Positions 1 to 6,239 are shown, counted from the first letter of the stretch. The stretch is DNA of 6,420 bases from Acidimicrobiales bacterium (GCA_020631315.1 JAHDHM010000218.1:1-6420), one strand, 5' to 3'. The notes: generated from the sequence alone by a model not told the origin. Translations and numbers: made by a program.

Positions 1-3
1 CGA

Positions 4-912
4 TCATGCGACCGCAGCCCGCACGCTGCCCAGCAACTCCACGGATCGCAGCGCCACAGGTCGTGGAGCACTGATCTGGCGGATGGCGACGTCGGTCACG
101 CCGAGCGGGCGGTAACGCTCGACGACCTCCGCGACACGGTCGACGTCACCGGCGACGATGTCGTCCCTCGACATGCCGCGATAGCCGCCGGCCACGATCG
201 CGTCGGCGATCACGTCGGCCTCCTGGTTGCTGTCGGCCACGAGCAGATCGATGCGGGCGACGACACGTTCGGGCTCGTGACCGTGCCGATCGCACGCTCG
301 GCGATGGCGTTCGATCGCGTCAGCGGCAGCCGACAACGACGTGGGCCCGAGGTACAGGGACCCGCCGAGACGGGCTGCCCTGTCGAGCGCAGCATCGCTG
401 TGCCCGCCGAACCACCACTCGGGCGGCTGAGCCACAGCGGGCGCGACCTGGGCCCCGTCGAGACCGAACCGTTCACTGCTCATCGTCTCGCCGTCGAGCA
501 GGCCCCGGATCAGACGCACGGACTCCTCGACATCACGGCCTCGACGGCTGAGTCGGCGTCCCATCGCCGCGAACCGGGCCTCGCCTCGACCGGCGCCGGT
601 CTGGATGATGAACCGACCCGGATGCAATGAGGCGAGCGTCGCGATCTGCTCGGCAGCCAGGACCGGGTGCCACAGCGGCAGGAGGAACAGGCAGCCGATC
701 TGTCGATCCGGGTCGTCCGGCCACTCGGCAGCGAGACGGCCGAGCATCGGCGTGTTCTGGAAGTACGGCGTGGGCGTCGAGTGCTGGTCGCCGACCGTCA
801 GGAAGTCGAGACCGGCCGCAGCACCCGCCGCAGCCCGTTCGATCATCGTCGCCGCACCCTCCGCAGGGTCCGTGACGGCATGGGACGACGACAGGGACAG
901 ACCGACTCGCAT
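4..912 (-). CDS. LLM class flavin-dependent oxidoreductase (luciferase-like monooxygenase fold)
   Basis: This 302-residue protein belongs to the bacterial luciferase-like superfamily: cytosolic TIM-barrel enzymes that use reduced FMN or coenzyme F420 to oxidise or reduce small organic substrates. The first barrel strand is visible at the N-terminus (MRVGLSLSSS). The segment at residues 98-118 (PGRFIIQTGAGRGEARF and after) matches the conserved PGRF...G.G strand-loop of the family. Residues 166-184 (WWFGGHSDAALDRAARLGG) match the 'hWhGG.S..AL.RAAR.G' flavin-phosphate region. The C-terminal part (about 243-278, ending GVTDVAIR) is the usual last barrel strand. The length is close to the family norm, so it looks intact. 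The ATG at 910-912 fits the family N-terminus, although no strong ribosome site sits at normal distance. Substrate and cofactor (FMN or F420) cannot be read from the sequence. The preceding gene lies 119 bases upstream beyond a hairpin, so it is probably transcribed separately. Confidence 0.93.
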   Translation of the reverse strand: MRVGLSLSSSHAVTDPAEGAATMIERAAAGAAAGLDFLTVGDQHSTPTPYFQNTPMLGRLAAEWPDDPDRQIGCLFLLPLWHPVLAAEQIATLASLHPGRFIIQTGAGRGEARFAAMGRRLSRRGRDVEESVRLIRGLLDGETMSSERFGLDGAQVAPAVAQPPEWWFGGHSDAALDRAARLGGSLYLGPTSLSAAADAIERHRRACDRHGHEPERVVARIDLLVADSNQEADVIADAIVAGGYRGMSRDDIVAGDVDRVAEVVERYRPLGVTDVAIRQISAPRPVALRSVELLGSVRAAVA

Positions 913-918
913 CGCCGC

Positions 919-940
919 TCATTGAACCACGACGACCTCC
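919..940 (-). promoter_or_regulatory. Strong SD followed by a three-codon mini-ORF upstream of the oxidoreductase
   Basis: On the minus strand a perfect GGAGG (936-940) lies 5 bases before a GTG (928-930). That GTG opens a mini-ORF reading GTG GTT CAA TGA (stop at 919-921), which ends 6 bases before the oxidoreductase ATG at 912. The oxidoreductase itself has only a weak GAG at normal spacing, so ribosomes could be loaded at the mini-ORF and re-initiate. Alternatively, TTCAAT (921-926) could be a -10-like hexamer 8 bases before the ATG, which would give a nearly leaderless transcript. Both readings are inference, and chance occurrence of GGAGG is quite possible. Confidence 0.25.
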
Positions 941-963
941 GAGTGACCCGAACGAGCTGTCGC

Positions 964-1010
964 TGAGCGGACGACGGCCCGGGCGACCATCTGGTCACCC
1001 GGGCCGCTCA
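964..1010 (-). terminator. GC-rich hairpin, probable terminator of the beta-propeller lipoprotein gene
   Basis: The arms CGGCCCGGG (975-983) and CCCGGGCCG (998-1006) pair perfectly. After one C/A mismatch, GACC (985-988) pairs with GGTC (993-996) around the 4-base loop ATCT. The base of the stem can be extended by TGAG (964-967) with CTCA (1007-1010) across a 7-base bulge. The main stem lies about 25 bases past the stop codon of the upstream gene, where an intrinsic terminator is expected. There is no T-tract on either side, so it is a U-less terminator of the kind often proposed in actinobacteria. Confidence 0.6.
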
Positions 1011-1031
1011 CCCAACGGTCGTGTGTCTCGA

Positions 1032-3389
1032 TCAGCCGAAGCCGTCGGTCGACGGGAACGTCAGCTTCGACTCCTCGACGAAGGTGTCGAGGTCGACGGT
1101 GAGGATGCCGCGCTCGGCGATGGCGTGCAGCTGGTCGCCGACGACGACGGTGCGAGAGATCTGGCTCATCCAGTCGGACTCGATCCAGGTGACGCACTCC
1201 ATGCCGGGTTCGACCTCGACCGGCTGGTCGGGCGCCACCGGCTCGACGATGTCAGCGGCCGGCAGGTCCTCGGCGGTGATCTCGTTGCCGTTCTCGTCGT
1301 AGCCCTCACGGCTGAGCACGGTGCCGTCCTCGGCGATGCGCTCGTAGTACCAACCGAACTCACCCCAGCACTCACGGGTCGTGATCTGCTCGGCCATCGT
1401 GATCCGGCCCAGCTCGACGATGCTGTTGTCGCTGATCCGCAGGCCGATCGCACCGAAGAACGACTCGTCCTGACCGGTCTCGTCGTTGTAGCCCCAGAGG
1501 TTCACCGGGATCACGACGAGATCAGCGGCGGGCCAGTACAGGAACGCTCGGGCGTCCCACTCGCTCGCGCTCCAGGCGTTCGGCAACGTCCACTGGGCGA
1601 CCCGGGTCGGGTTCGACAGGTCGGAGATGTCGAACAGCGACACCTGCGAGCCGGTGGTGCGGCCCTCGTCGGTCGCGTCCTGGCCGACACCGAGCACGAG
1701 GGTGTCGCTGATCGGGTGCAGATAGGCCGAGTAGCCGTTGATCTTCAGCTCGCCGAGCACCGTCGGGTTCGTCGGGTCACTCAGGTCGATCGTGTACAGC
1801 GGGTCGGTCTGACGGAACGTCACCACGGTGGCGAGGTCACCCAGGTAGCGCACGGCGAAGATGCGCTCGCCTCGACCCAGGTCGTCGACCTGGCCGACGA
1901 TCTCGAGGGTCGGACCGTTCTCACCGACGACCGTCTCGAGGACGAACAGGGAGCTCGAGGACTCGTTGTCGCCACGACCCCACCAGCCGATCTCACGGGT
2001 CGTCGCGATGCGCAGGCGGCCGTCGAGCTCGGACAGCGAGAACTGGTTCAGCGTGGTGCCCGGCACCGAACCCGAGGCGATGTAGACGCTGCGAGTCGGG
2101 TCGGTGATGTCGAACTTGTGGATGGTCGTCGACACATCCGGCAGTTCCATCTCCTCACCGTCGGAGGCGGCACGCTCGAACTCGATCCAGTCGATCCACT
2201 TGTTGGTGGCGACGTAGAGGGACGTCTGGCTGGCGTAGACGGTCTGGCCGTCGGCCATCACGGCGCTGGCGTCGGGGGCGCCGAGGCCGTCGCCACGCAG
2301 GTCGATGGTCACGACGTTGAGCATGTTCAGGCCCGAGAACTCCTCGGGGTGGTACGCCTGCTCGCAGTCGACGAGCGTGCCCTCGCTGATGGTCGAGCCG
2401 TCGGCTGACTCCAGCACGTAGTACGGCAGCCAGTTGGCGACCGTCGAGTTGCGCACGAGCTCACGGTTGGCCTCGGTCGCGTCGTCTTCGGCGTCACGGG
2501 CTTCACGCTGGGCTGCCAGGCCCTCGCCGCCGTACTGCGGATACTCCCACTGGAAGCCGACGGGACCGGACTGCACGACGAGACGGACCACGCCGTCGAT
2601 CATGCGGGCGCTGATGTTCGAACCGTCCATGTGGAGCTGACGGCCGAACTCCAGGGCGGTGTCACTGACGTTGACCTCGATGAGTGTCGAGACGGCGCTG
2701 CCGTAGGACGTGCCGCCGAACCGCACATCGGCGAGCGGCTCGACCATGAAGGTGTCGGAACCGGCGAGCAGCAGGGCGCGGTCGCCGTCGAACAGCATGT
2801 CGGAGACCCAGACACCTTCGGGGATCGCCACGCTCGTCACGAGCACCGGCGCCGCTCCGGTGACGTCGACGAGATGCAGCTGACGCTGCGCGATGACCAG
2901 CATCCGCGAGCCGTCGGTCTTCACGAGATCGGGTTCGTCGATCCCGATCTCCTGGACGTTCGTGCCACTGAAGTCGACACCCTGTTCCCGGGCGTCGGCA
3001 CCCTGCGACACTGCTGCGGACTCCGAGGTCGCGGCGACATCGGAGGACGCGCTGTCGTCCGTGGCCATCTCGGCCTCGGCCATGTCGACCTCCATGGCGA
3101 TGGGTCCGTAGAACCCACCGCCGAGACCCCACGGCCCGACGGAGTCGACGGCGTTCGAGATCACGTGGTCGAGGAACGCCTGGCACGAGTCGAAGGTCTG
3201 CAGCGCCGAGATCAGCGACACCTCACCGAGGTCGATGGTGCCGTCGGTCGAGCCGTCACCGTCGCCGCTGCCGTCGACATTGCCATCAGCGATGGGCGTC
3301 GAGGTCGACGGCGCGGCGGTGTCCGCGTCGGACGAGCATGCCGTGGCGAACAGTGCCAGGGCGGCGAACAAGAGTGCGAATCGGCGCAT
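1032..3389 (-). CDS. Secreted beta-propeller domain lipoprotein (COG4880 / PF09826 type)
   Basis: This predicted surface lipoprotein of 785 residues has unknown biochemical role. The N-terminus MRRFALLFAALALFATAC is a lipoprotein signal peptide with the lipidated cysteine at C18. A low-complexity, Asp/Gly/Ser/Thr-rich linker follows (about 20-53). Residues 141-160 (SGTNVQEIGIDEPDLVKTDG) carry the family hallmark S.TNvQ..GvDEpD.vKtdG. Residues about 309-324 (REL.RNST.ANWLPYY) and the C342 / EEFSGLNMLNVVTIDL block are also typical. The rest is successive beta-propeller strands ('L.VVDVSDPT.P'-like repeats such as ITDPTRSVYIASG, LSDPTNPTVLGEL, ISDLSNPTRVAQW), ending with SRTVVVGDQLHAIAERGILTVDL. 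The ATG at 3387-3389 was chosen because GGAGG lies 7 bases upstream; a GTG one codon earlier (3392) is also in frame. The family occurs in bacteria and archaea, and no enzymatic activity is established that I know of. The gene is probably monocistronic, with inverted repeats in its leader and a hairpin after its stop. Confidence 0.93.
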   Translation of the reverse strand: MRRFALLFAALALFATACSSDADTAAPSTSTPIADGNVDGSGDGDGSTDGTIDLGEVSLISALQTFDSCQAFLDHVISNAVDSVGPWGLGGGFYGPIAMEVDMAEAEMATDDSASSDVAATSESAAVSQGADAREQGVDFSGTNVQEIGIDEPDLVKTDGSRMLVIAQRQLHLVDVTGAAPVLVTSVAIPEGVWVSDMLFDGDRALLLAGSDTFMVEPLADVRFGGTSYGSAVSTLIEVNVSDTALEFGRQLHMDGSNISARMIDGVVRLVVQSGPVGFQWEYPQYGGEGLAAQREARDAEDDATEANRELVRNSTVANWLPYYVLESADGSTISEGTLVDCEQAYHPEEFSGLNMLNVVTIDLRGDGLGAPDASAVMADGQTVYASQTSLYVATNKWIDWIEFERAASDGEEMELPDVSTTIHKFDITDPTRSVYIASGSVPGTTLNQFSLSELDGRLRIATTREIGWWGRGDNESSSSLFVLETVVGENGPTLEIVGQVDDLGRGERIFAVRYLGDLATVVTFRQTDPLYTIDLSDPTNPTVLGELKINGYSAYLHPISDTLVLGVGQDATDEGRTTGSQVSLFDISDLSNPTRVAQWTLPNAWSASEWDARAFLYWPAADLVVIPVNLWGYNDETGQDESFFGAIGLRISDNSIVELGRITMAEQITTRECWGEFGWYYERIAEDGTVLSREGYDENGNEITAEDLPAADIVEPVAPDQPVEVEPGMECVTWIESDWMSQISRTVVVGDQLHAIAERGILTVDLDTFVEESKLTFPSTDGFG

Positions 3390-3396
3390 CACGAAA

Positions 3397-3401
3397 CCTC
3401 C
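3397..3401 (-). promoter_or_regulatory. Ribosome binding site of the beta-propeller lipoprotein gene
   Basis: The minus strand reads GGAGG followed by 7 bases and then ATG (3389). Spacing to the alternative GTG at 3392 is only 4 bases, so this site favours the ATG. Confidence 0.75.
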
Positions 3402-3404
3402 GGG

Positions 3405-3429
3405 ATCGTCGTGTGCAGGGTTCGACGAT
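3405..3429. repeat. 7-bp inverted repeat in the leader of the beta-propeller gene
   Basis: ATCGTCG (3405-3411) and CGACGAT (3423-3429) are perfect inverted copies separated by 11 bases, just upstream of the ribosome site. The right arm can pair alternatively with TCGTCG (3437-3442). It could be a repressor operator or an RNA hairpin near the start codon. TCG/CGA triplets are very common in this genome, so chance is a real possibility. Confidence 0.35.
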
Positions 3430-3444
3430 GGTCCCGTCGTCGTT

Positions 3445-3477
3445 GGTTCCCGCCGGACAAGAAAAACCTCGGGAACC
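3445..3477. repeat. 8-bp inverted repeat between the 203-residue gene and the beta-propeller gene
   Basis: GGTTCCCG (3445-3452) and CGGGAACC (3470-3477) are perfect inverted copies around a 17-base loop. The loop holds an A-run (T-run on the minus strand). It starts 17 bases past the stop codon of the 203-residue gene, so one reading is a long-loop terminator, but no T-tract follows on the minus strand. The other reading is regulatory: each arm presents an outward-facing GGGAAC, which resembles the -35 element of ECF sigma factor promoters. On the minus strand GGGAAC is followed 18 bases later by CGTC, before the beta-propeller gene. The sequence alone does not decide between them. Confidence 0.4.
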
Positions 3478-3494
3478 TCTCCAGGGTGCGACGG

Positions 3495-4106
3495 TCAGCT
3501 GACCCGCCGGTGGATGCTGATCCGCCAGCCGTCGCCTGCGGGACGGCCGGCCCAGTCCGACCATCTGGCGACCAGGTCGAAGCCGTTGACCGCGGCGATG
3601 GCGTCCTGCTCTGCCGCCGACAACGGCACCACGCGGGCCCGTTCGACGCGGATCTCCGCCGTGTCGCCGGGACGGCCCGAGAACCACAGGACGGCCAGAT
3701 CAAGTCCCGGGCCGTCGGCGTCGTCGCTGCGTACAACGGACGCCAGCGCCGCCCGCTCCCCGTCGACGAAGAGCGGTTCGAGCTCGGCGACGCTGTCGAC
3801 GCCCGGTTCCTCCGACACGACGTGACCGCCGACCGGGACGACGCCGCGGAGGCGTGCGAGGTCGACACCAGGATCGGCGGACGTCGTCAGCGACGCCGGC
3901 GCCAGGACGACACAGCTGACCTCGACAGGTGCATCGGTCACGAGCTCCCACTCCTCGACCCAGTCGGCACCGACGAGCGAGGTCAGACCGGCGGCTCGGA
4001 CCACGGGATCCCTCGGCACACCCGGCCATGGCCGACGTGGGTCGAGGCCCACCGCTCTGGCGATGACCTCGGCATCACGATCCGCGGCGCTGTCCACCGG
4101 GCGCAC
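3495..4106 (-). CDS. Hypothetical protein, C-terminal half methyltransferase-like, no SAM motif
   Basis: This 203-residue soluble protein has no signal peptide or membrane segment, and I do not recognise it as a named family. Its C-terminal half is laid out like the end of a class I SAM-dependent methyltransferase: a strand and loop VSCVVLAPASLTTS, then LARLRGVVPVGGHVVSEE (like 'LRPGG.hVhE'), a strand-rich stretch, and the tail GFDLVARWSDWAGRPAGDGW with a final ISIHRR (like 'GF.hv..WGDWdG.P...hhhh.R'). The N-terminal part has no G.G.G cofactor motif, so activity is doubtful; this comparison is from recall only. The start is uncertain: the longest frame opens with GTG at 4106, but a second GTG at 4097 lies 7 bases after TAGGGT, which fits a leaderless start and would give 200 residues. 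Third-position GC appears somewhat lower than in the beta-propeller gene. The gene is divergent from the 4190-5629 lipoprotein, with 83 bases between them. Confidence 0.8.
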   Translation of the reverse strand: MRPVDSAADRDAEVIARAVGLDPRRPWPGVPRDPVVRAAGLTSLVGADWVEEWELVTDAPVEVSCVVLAPASLTTSADPGVDLARLRGVVPVGGHVVSEEPGVDSVAELEPLFVDGERAALASVVRSDDADGPGLDLAVLWFSGRPGDTAEIRVERARVVPLSAAEQDAIAAVNGFDLVARWSDWAGRPAGDGWRISIHRRVS

Positions 4107-4110
4107 CCTA
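4105..4110 (-). promoter_or_regulatory. Candidate -10 element (TAGGGT) for the leftward 203-residue gene
   Basis: The minus strand reads TAGGGT, then GCGCCCG, then GTG (4097). This is the TANNNT plus about 7 bases pattern of leaderless actinobacterial transcripts. No convincing -35 hexamer is visible 16-18 bases further upstream. If it is correct, the 4106 start would overlap the promoter and translation must begin at 4097. Confidence 0.3.
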
Positions 4111-4138
4111 CCGACGCCCGTCGGTTCGGCCGACGCCC
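4111..4138. repeat. Palindrome and direct repeat in the divergent promoter region, candidate operator
   Basis: CCGACG (4111-4116), 2 bases, then CGTCGG (4119-4124) form a perfect palindrome. CCGACGCCC occurs twice in direct orientation (4111-4119 and 4130-4138), so the CGTCGG arm can pair with either copy. The block sits between two divergent genes and abuts the candidate -10 of the leftward one, where a repressor would act. No binding protein is identified; the TetR gene at 5660-6202 is a possible but unproven partner. Confidence 0.35.
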
Positions 4139-4189
4139 CGTTCGATGACGGCGGCTTGCCCGAGAATGCTCGCTGCCGACATCACCTCC

Positions 4190-5629
4190 ATGACCTCTCG
4201 TCGTCGCGTGGCCGCGCTCGTGTGCACCCTCGGCCTCGTCGCGAGTTCGTGCGGCATCGTCAGTCCGCCCGAGGCGACGTCGAGCACCAGCGAGCCACCC
4301 CGCGAGAACGGCGGCCTCGGCAGCACCGGCGGTTCGGACAGTGAGGAGACCGTGTCGTTCGCCGACTACGAGCTCGCGGTCTTCAACGTCGTCAACTGCA
4401 TGACCGAGGCAGGCGTCCCCATCACCGAACCGGTGCTCGACCCCGAGACCGGTCAGTTCGAGTTCGACTTCGATCCGGTGAGCTCGCCGACGTTCGAAGA
4501 GTGCGACGACGAGTTCACCTCCATCGAACGGGCCTACCTGGACGATCCCGAAGGCCCACCGCTCGACGCGAGTGGCCCGATCGGCGACTGGAGCGTCGCC
4601 GAACCCGACAGCTGGGTCCGCTTGCTCTCGACCATCCCCGAGACCACCAACACCCGCTACGCGGCGGTGACGGTGGTCGACCTCGAGCGAGCCTCGACGC
4701 TCGCCTCCATCAACCGACCGAACGAGCTCGACGGTGACGGCGCGGTCGTCGACTACCTCGGTGATCTCGCAGCGGAGACGGGCATCGTCCCCGCCGGACC
4801 GCTCGGCGCCTTCGGCCGCAGCGCCTACTCCTACGAGGTCCGCACCGAGCTCGGCTTCGACCACCGAGACATCGACCGCATCGCCACGGCGGGCACGGGA
4901 GCGCGGGAGCTCACGGTCGCCAGTGGCAGCTGGAACACCACCCGGATCGAGGAAGCCGTCACCGCAGACCTCATCTGGAACGAAGTGCTCGAGATCGGGA
5001 CCGAAGATTCAGCCGACGTCTACCGATGGGGCATCGACTTCGACCTCGACCTCGACCGCTTCAGCCCGACGCGCCCGACCGGTCAGCACCGCAGGCTCGC
5101 CATCCAGGACGAACACCTGATCTGGAGCCGATACGACGACGGCGTCAGCGAAGCGCTCGGCGCGATCAGCGGCGAACACCGGAGCCTCGCCGACGTCGAC
5201 GAACTCGTGAGCCTCGCTGCCGTGGCCGACGAAGAACAGCTGTTCACCGCCGTCATCACCCCGTCCGTCGCCGCCTTCGTCGCCGACATCGGCGAGCAAC
5301 GACGCACCGAGAACCTGATGCGCCGCCCCGACGCGCTGCTCGTCGGCGACGGCATCGATGACGACGGTCGGTTCACCTTGATCGCCATGAGGTATCCGAA
5401 CGAGCAGGTCGCCGACCTCGAGCTCCCCAGCTTCGATGCGCGCATCGCGAGCGCGGCGTCGAGCGCGGCCGAGGGCGAGATCGTCGTGGAGTTGGAGGAA
5501 CCCCGTGACTACGAGGTGCGCGTCGTCAGCGGCATGCTGATCGCGAAGATCTGGCTCACTGGTGGGCAGATCCTCGACCCGGCCGACGCGCTGCTGGCGC
5601 CGCTGACGTCGATCATCCAGTTCGCCTGA
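4190..5629 (+). CDS. Predicted lipoprotein of unknown function with two-cysteine N-terminal module
   Basis: This 479-residue predicted membrane-anchored lipoprotein cannot be assigned a function. The start at 4190 was chosen because it gives a clean lipoprotein signal (MTSRRRVAALVCTLGLVASSC, lipidated Cys at 21). In-frame ATGs at 4145 and 4166 would only add a non-signal tail, and none of the starts has a good ribosome site. A Ser/Thr/Gly/Pro linker (22-54) precedes a short module (about 56-110) with F.DYE.AVFNVVNCMTEAGV and, 35 residues after C70, EECDDEF with C105; the two cysteines probably form a disulfide. This module recalls 'CM...GV...C' segments of other actinobacterial lipoproteins. 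A large C-terminal domain follows (about 134-479): WSVAEPDSWVRLLSTIPET, a segment LGFDHRDIDRIATAG, then WNTTRIEEAV, and further mixed alpha/beta sequence. It has no catalytic motif I can name. It is very acidic overall and converges with the TetR gene, 30 bases away. Confidence 0.88.
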   Translation: MTSRRRVAALVCTLGLVASSCGIVSPPEATSSTSEPPRENGGLGSTGGSDSEETVSFADYELAVFNVVNCMTEAGVPITEPVLDPETGQFEFDFDPVSSPTFEECDDEFTSIERAYLDDPEGPPLDASGPIGDWSVAEPDSWVRLLSTIPETTNTRYAAVTVVDLERASTLASINRPNELDGDGAVVDYLGDLAAETGIVPAGPLGAFGRSAYSYEVRTELGFDHRDIDRIATAGTGARELTVASGSWNTTRIEEAVTADLIWNEVLEIGTEDSADVYRWGIDFDLDLDRFSPTRPTGQHRRLAIQDEHLIWSRYDDGVSEALGAISGEHRSLADVDELVSLAAVADEEQLFTAVITPSVAAFVADIGEQRRTENLMRRPDALLVGDGIDDDGRFTLIAMRYPNEQVADLELPSFDARIASAASSAAEGEIVVELEEPRDYEVRVVSGMLIAKIWLTGGQILDPADALLAPLTSIIQFA

Positions 5630-5667
5630 TCGGCGGCGGGGTCACCGACCGACGGGCGTTCAGGCGA
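5622..5667. repeat. 8-bp inverted repeat spanning both convergent stop codons
   Basis: TCGCCTGA (5622-5629) is the last codons and stop of the rightward lipoprotein gene. TCAGGCGA (5660-5667) is its exact inverted copy and holds the stop of the leftward TetR gene. The 30-base interval between them is GC-rich. A transcript from either side could fold into the same hairpin, which would suit a bidirectional terminator, but there is no T-tract and the symmetry partly follows from both proteins ending in Ala-stop. Confidence 0.3.
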
Positions 5668-6202
5668 CGCGTTCGAGCAGCCGGGTGACCGACAGGGTCT
5701 CGACCGTCGGATCCTCGGCGAAGGCTGCGTCGGCGAGTGCACCGTCGATGGCCATCGCGACAACAGCAGCGTCCTCGGCCTGACGGCCGTCGGCTTCGAG
5801 TTCACGTGCCAGACGCGTCTCGAGCGCAGCTCGGATCGACCGCAGGAACGGTCGGTACAGGTCGGGGGCCACACGGACGAGGCTCCGGGCATCGGTGACG
5901 ACCCGTGCCTGCTGCAGCTGGTCGGTCTCGATGTGCCACGACCAGTAGGCGTGGATGAACCCGTCGAGTGTCGGCGCGCTCATCGTCTCGATCGCAGCCG
6001 CATGGCGGTTGGCGATCGACTCCAGCACCTCGGCGACGAGCTCTTCCTTCGAGCCGAAGTGGTACACGAACGTGTAGGTGGAGGTGCCCAGGCCCTTGGC
6101 CAGCGGACGCAGCGAGGTCTGGTGGATCCCGTGCTCCAGCAGGTAGGCCACGACGTCGTCGAGCAGCTCTTCCCTGCGTTCTGGGTCGGGTGTGCGTCCC
6201 AC
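5660..6202 (-). CDS. TetR/AcrR family transcriptional regulator
   Basis: This 180-residue DNA-binding repressor-type protein likely acts as a dimer in the cytosol. The N-terminal helix-turn-helix is clear. Helix 1 is at about 9-24 (RREELLDDVVAYLLEH), helix 2 with TSLRPLAKGLGTS at about 29-41, and the recognition helix plus the family signature STYTFVYHFGSKEELVAEVL at 41-60. The C-terminal two thirds (about 65-180) form the all-helical ligand-binding and dimerisation domain, which is variable, so the ligand cannot be inferred. The length is slightly short but within the usual range for TetR proteins. The GTG start at 6200-6202 is supported by GGAG 5 bases upstream. There is no divergent target gene next to it: upstream lie a terminator and a tRNA. 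It may therefore regulate itself or distant genes; a role for the convergent lipoprotein gene is only conjecture. Confidence 0.95.
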   Translation of the reverse strand: MGRTPDPERREELLDDVVAYLLEHGIHQTSLRPLAKGLGTSTYTFVYHFGSKEELVAEVLESIANRHAAAIETMSAPTLDGFIHAYWSWHIETDQLQQARVVTDARSLVRVAPDLYRPFLRSIRAALETRLARELEADGRQAEDAAVVAMAIDGALADAAFAEDPTVETLSVTRLLERVA

Positions 6203-6207
6203 GGGGT

Positions 6208-6211
6208 CTCC
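6208..6211 (-). promoter_or_regulatory. Ribosome binding site of the TetR gene
   Basis: The minus strand carries GGAG followed by 5 bases (ACCCC) and GTG, which supports the GTG start at 6202. Confidence 0.65.
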
Positions 6212-6223
6212 GTCAATCGCATC

Positions 6224-6239
6224 GCCGGCGGATTCCGGC
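6224..6239. repeat. Short inverted repeat upstream of the TetR gene, weak operator candidate
   Basis: GCCGG (6224-6228) and CCGGC (6235-6239) flank a 6-base spacer, 22 bases upstream of the TetR start. The position would suit autoregulation, a common habit of TetR proteins. Arms this short and GC-rich occur often by chance. No convincing -10/-35 pair was found in 6203-6309. Confidence 0.2.

Noticed and set aside
533..922. A 129-residue leftward frame starting at ATG 922 with GGAGG 13 bases upstream
   Set aside because: It overlaps the conserved oxidoreductase in another frame. The product is Cys/Gly/Arg-rich low complexity, and the family motifs are in the frame of 4-912.
3226..3287. Asp/Gly-rich stretch of the beta-propeller protein (about residues 35-55) as a calcium-binding loop
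   Set aside because: The spacing does not satisfy an EF-hand or thrombospondin type-3 loop, and no glutamate or aspartate falls at the closing position. It is better read as a flexible linker.
1023..4148. Long rightward frames (1023-2408 and 2631-4148) opposite the beta-propeller gene and its upstream neighbour
   Set aside because: Their translations have the Arg/Asp/Val/Gly/His-rich composition typical of antisense frames in high-GC genes, show no domain, and the opposite strand carries clear family motifs and a signal peptide.
3983..4864. A 293-residue leftward frame across the divergent promoter
   Set aside because: It lies antisense to the lipoprotein gene start and overlaps the 203-residue gene. 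It has shadow-type composition and no recognisable motif.
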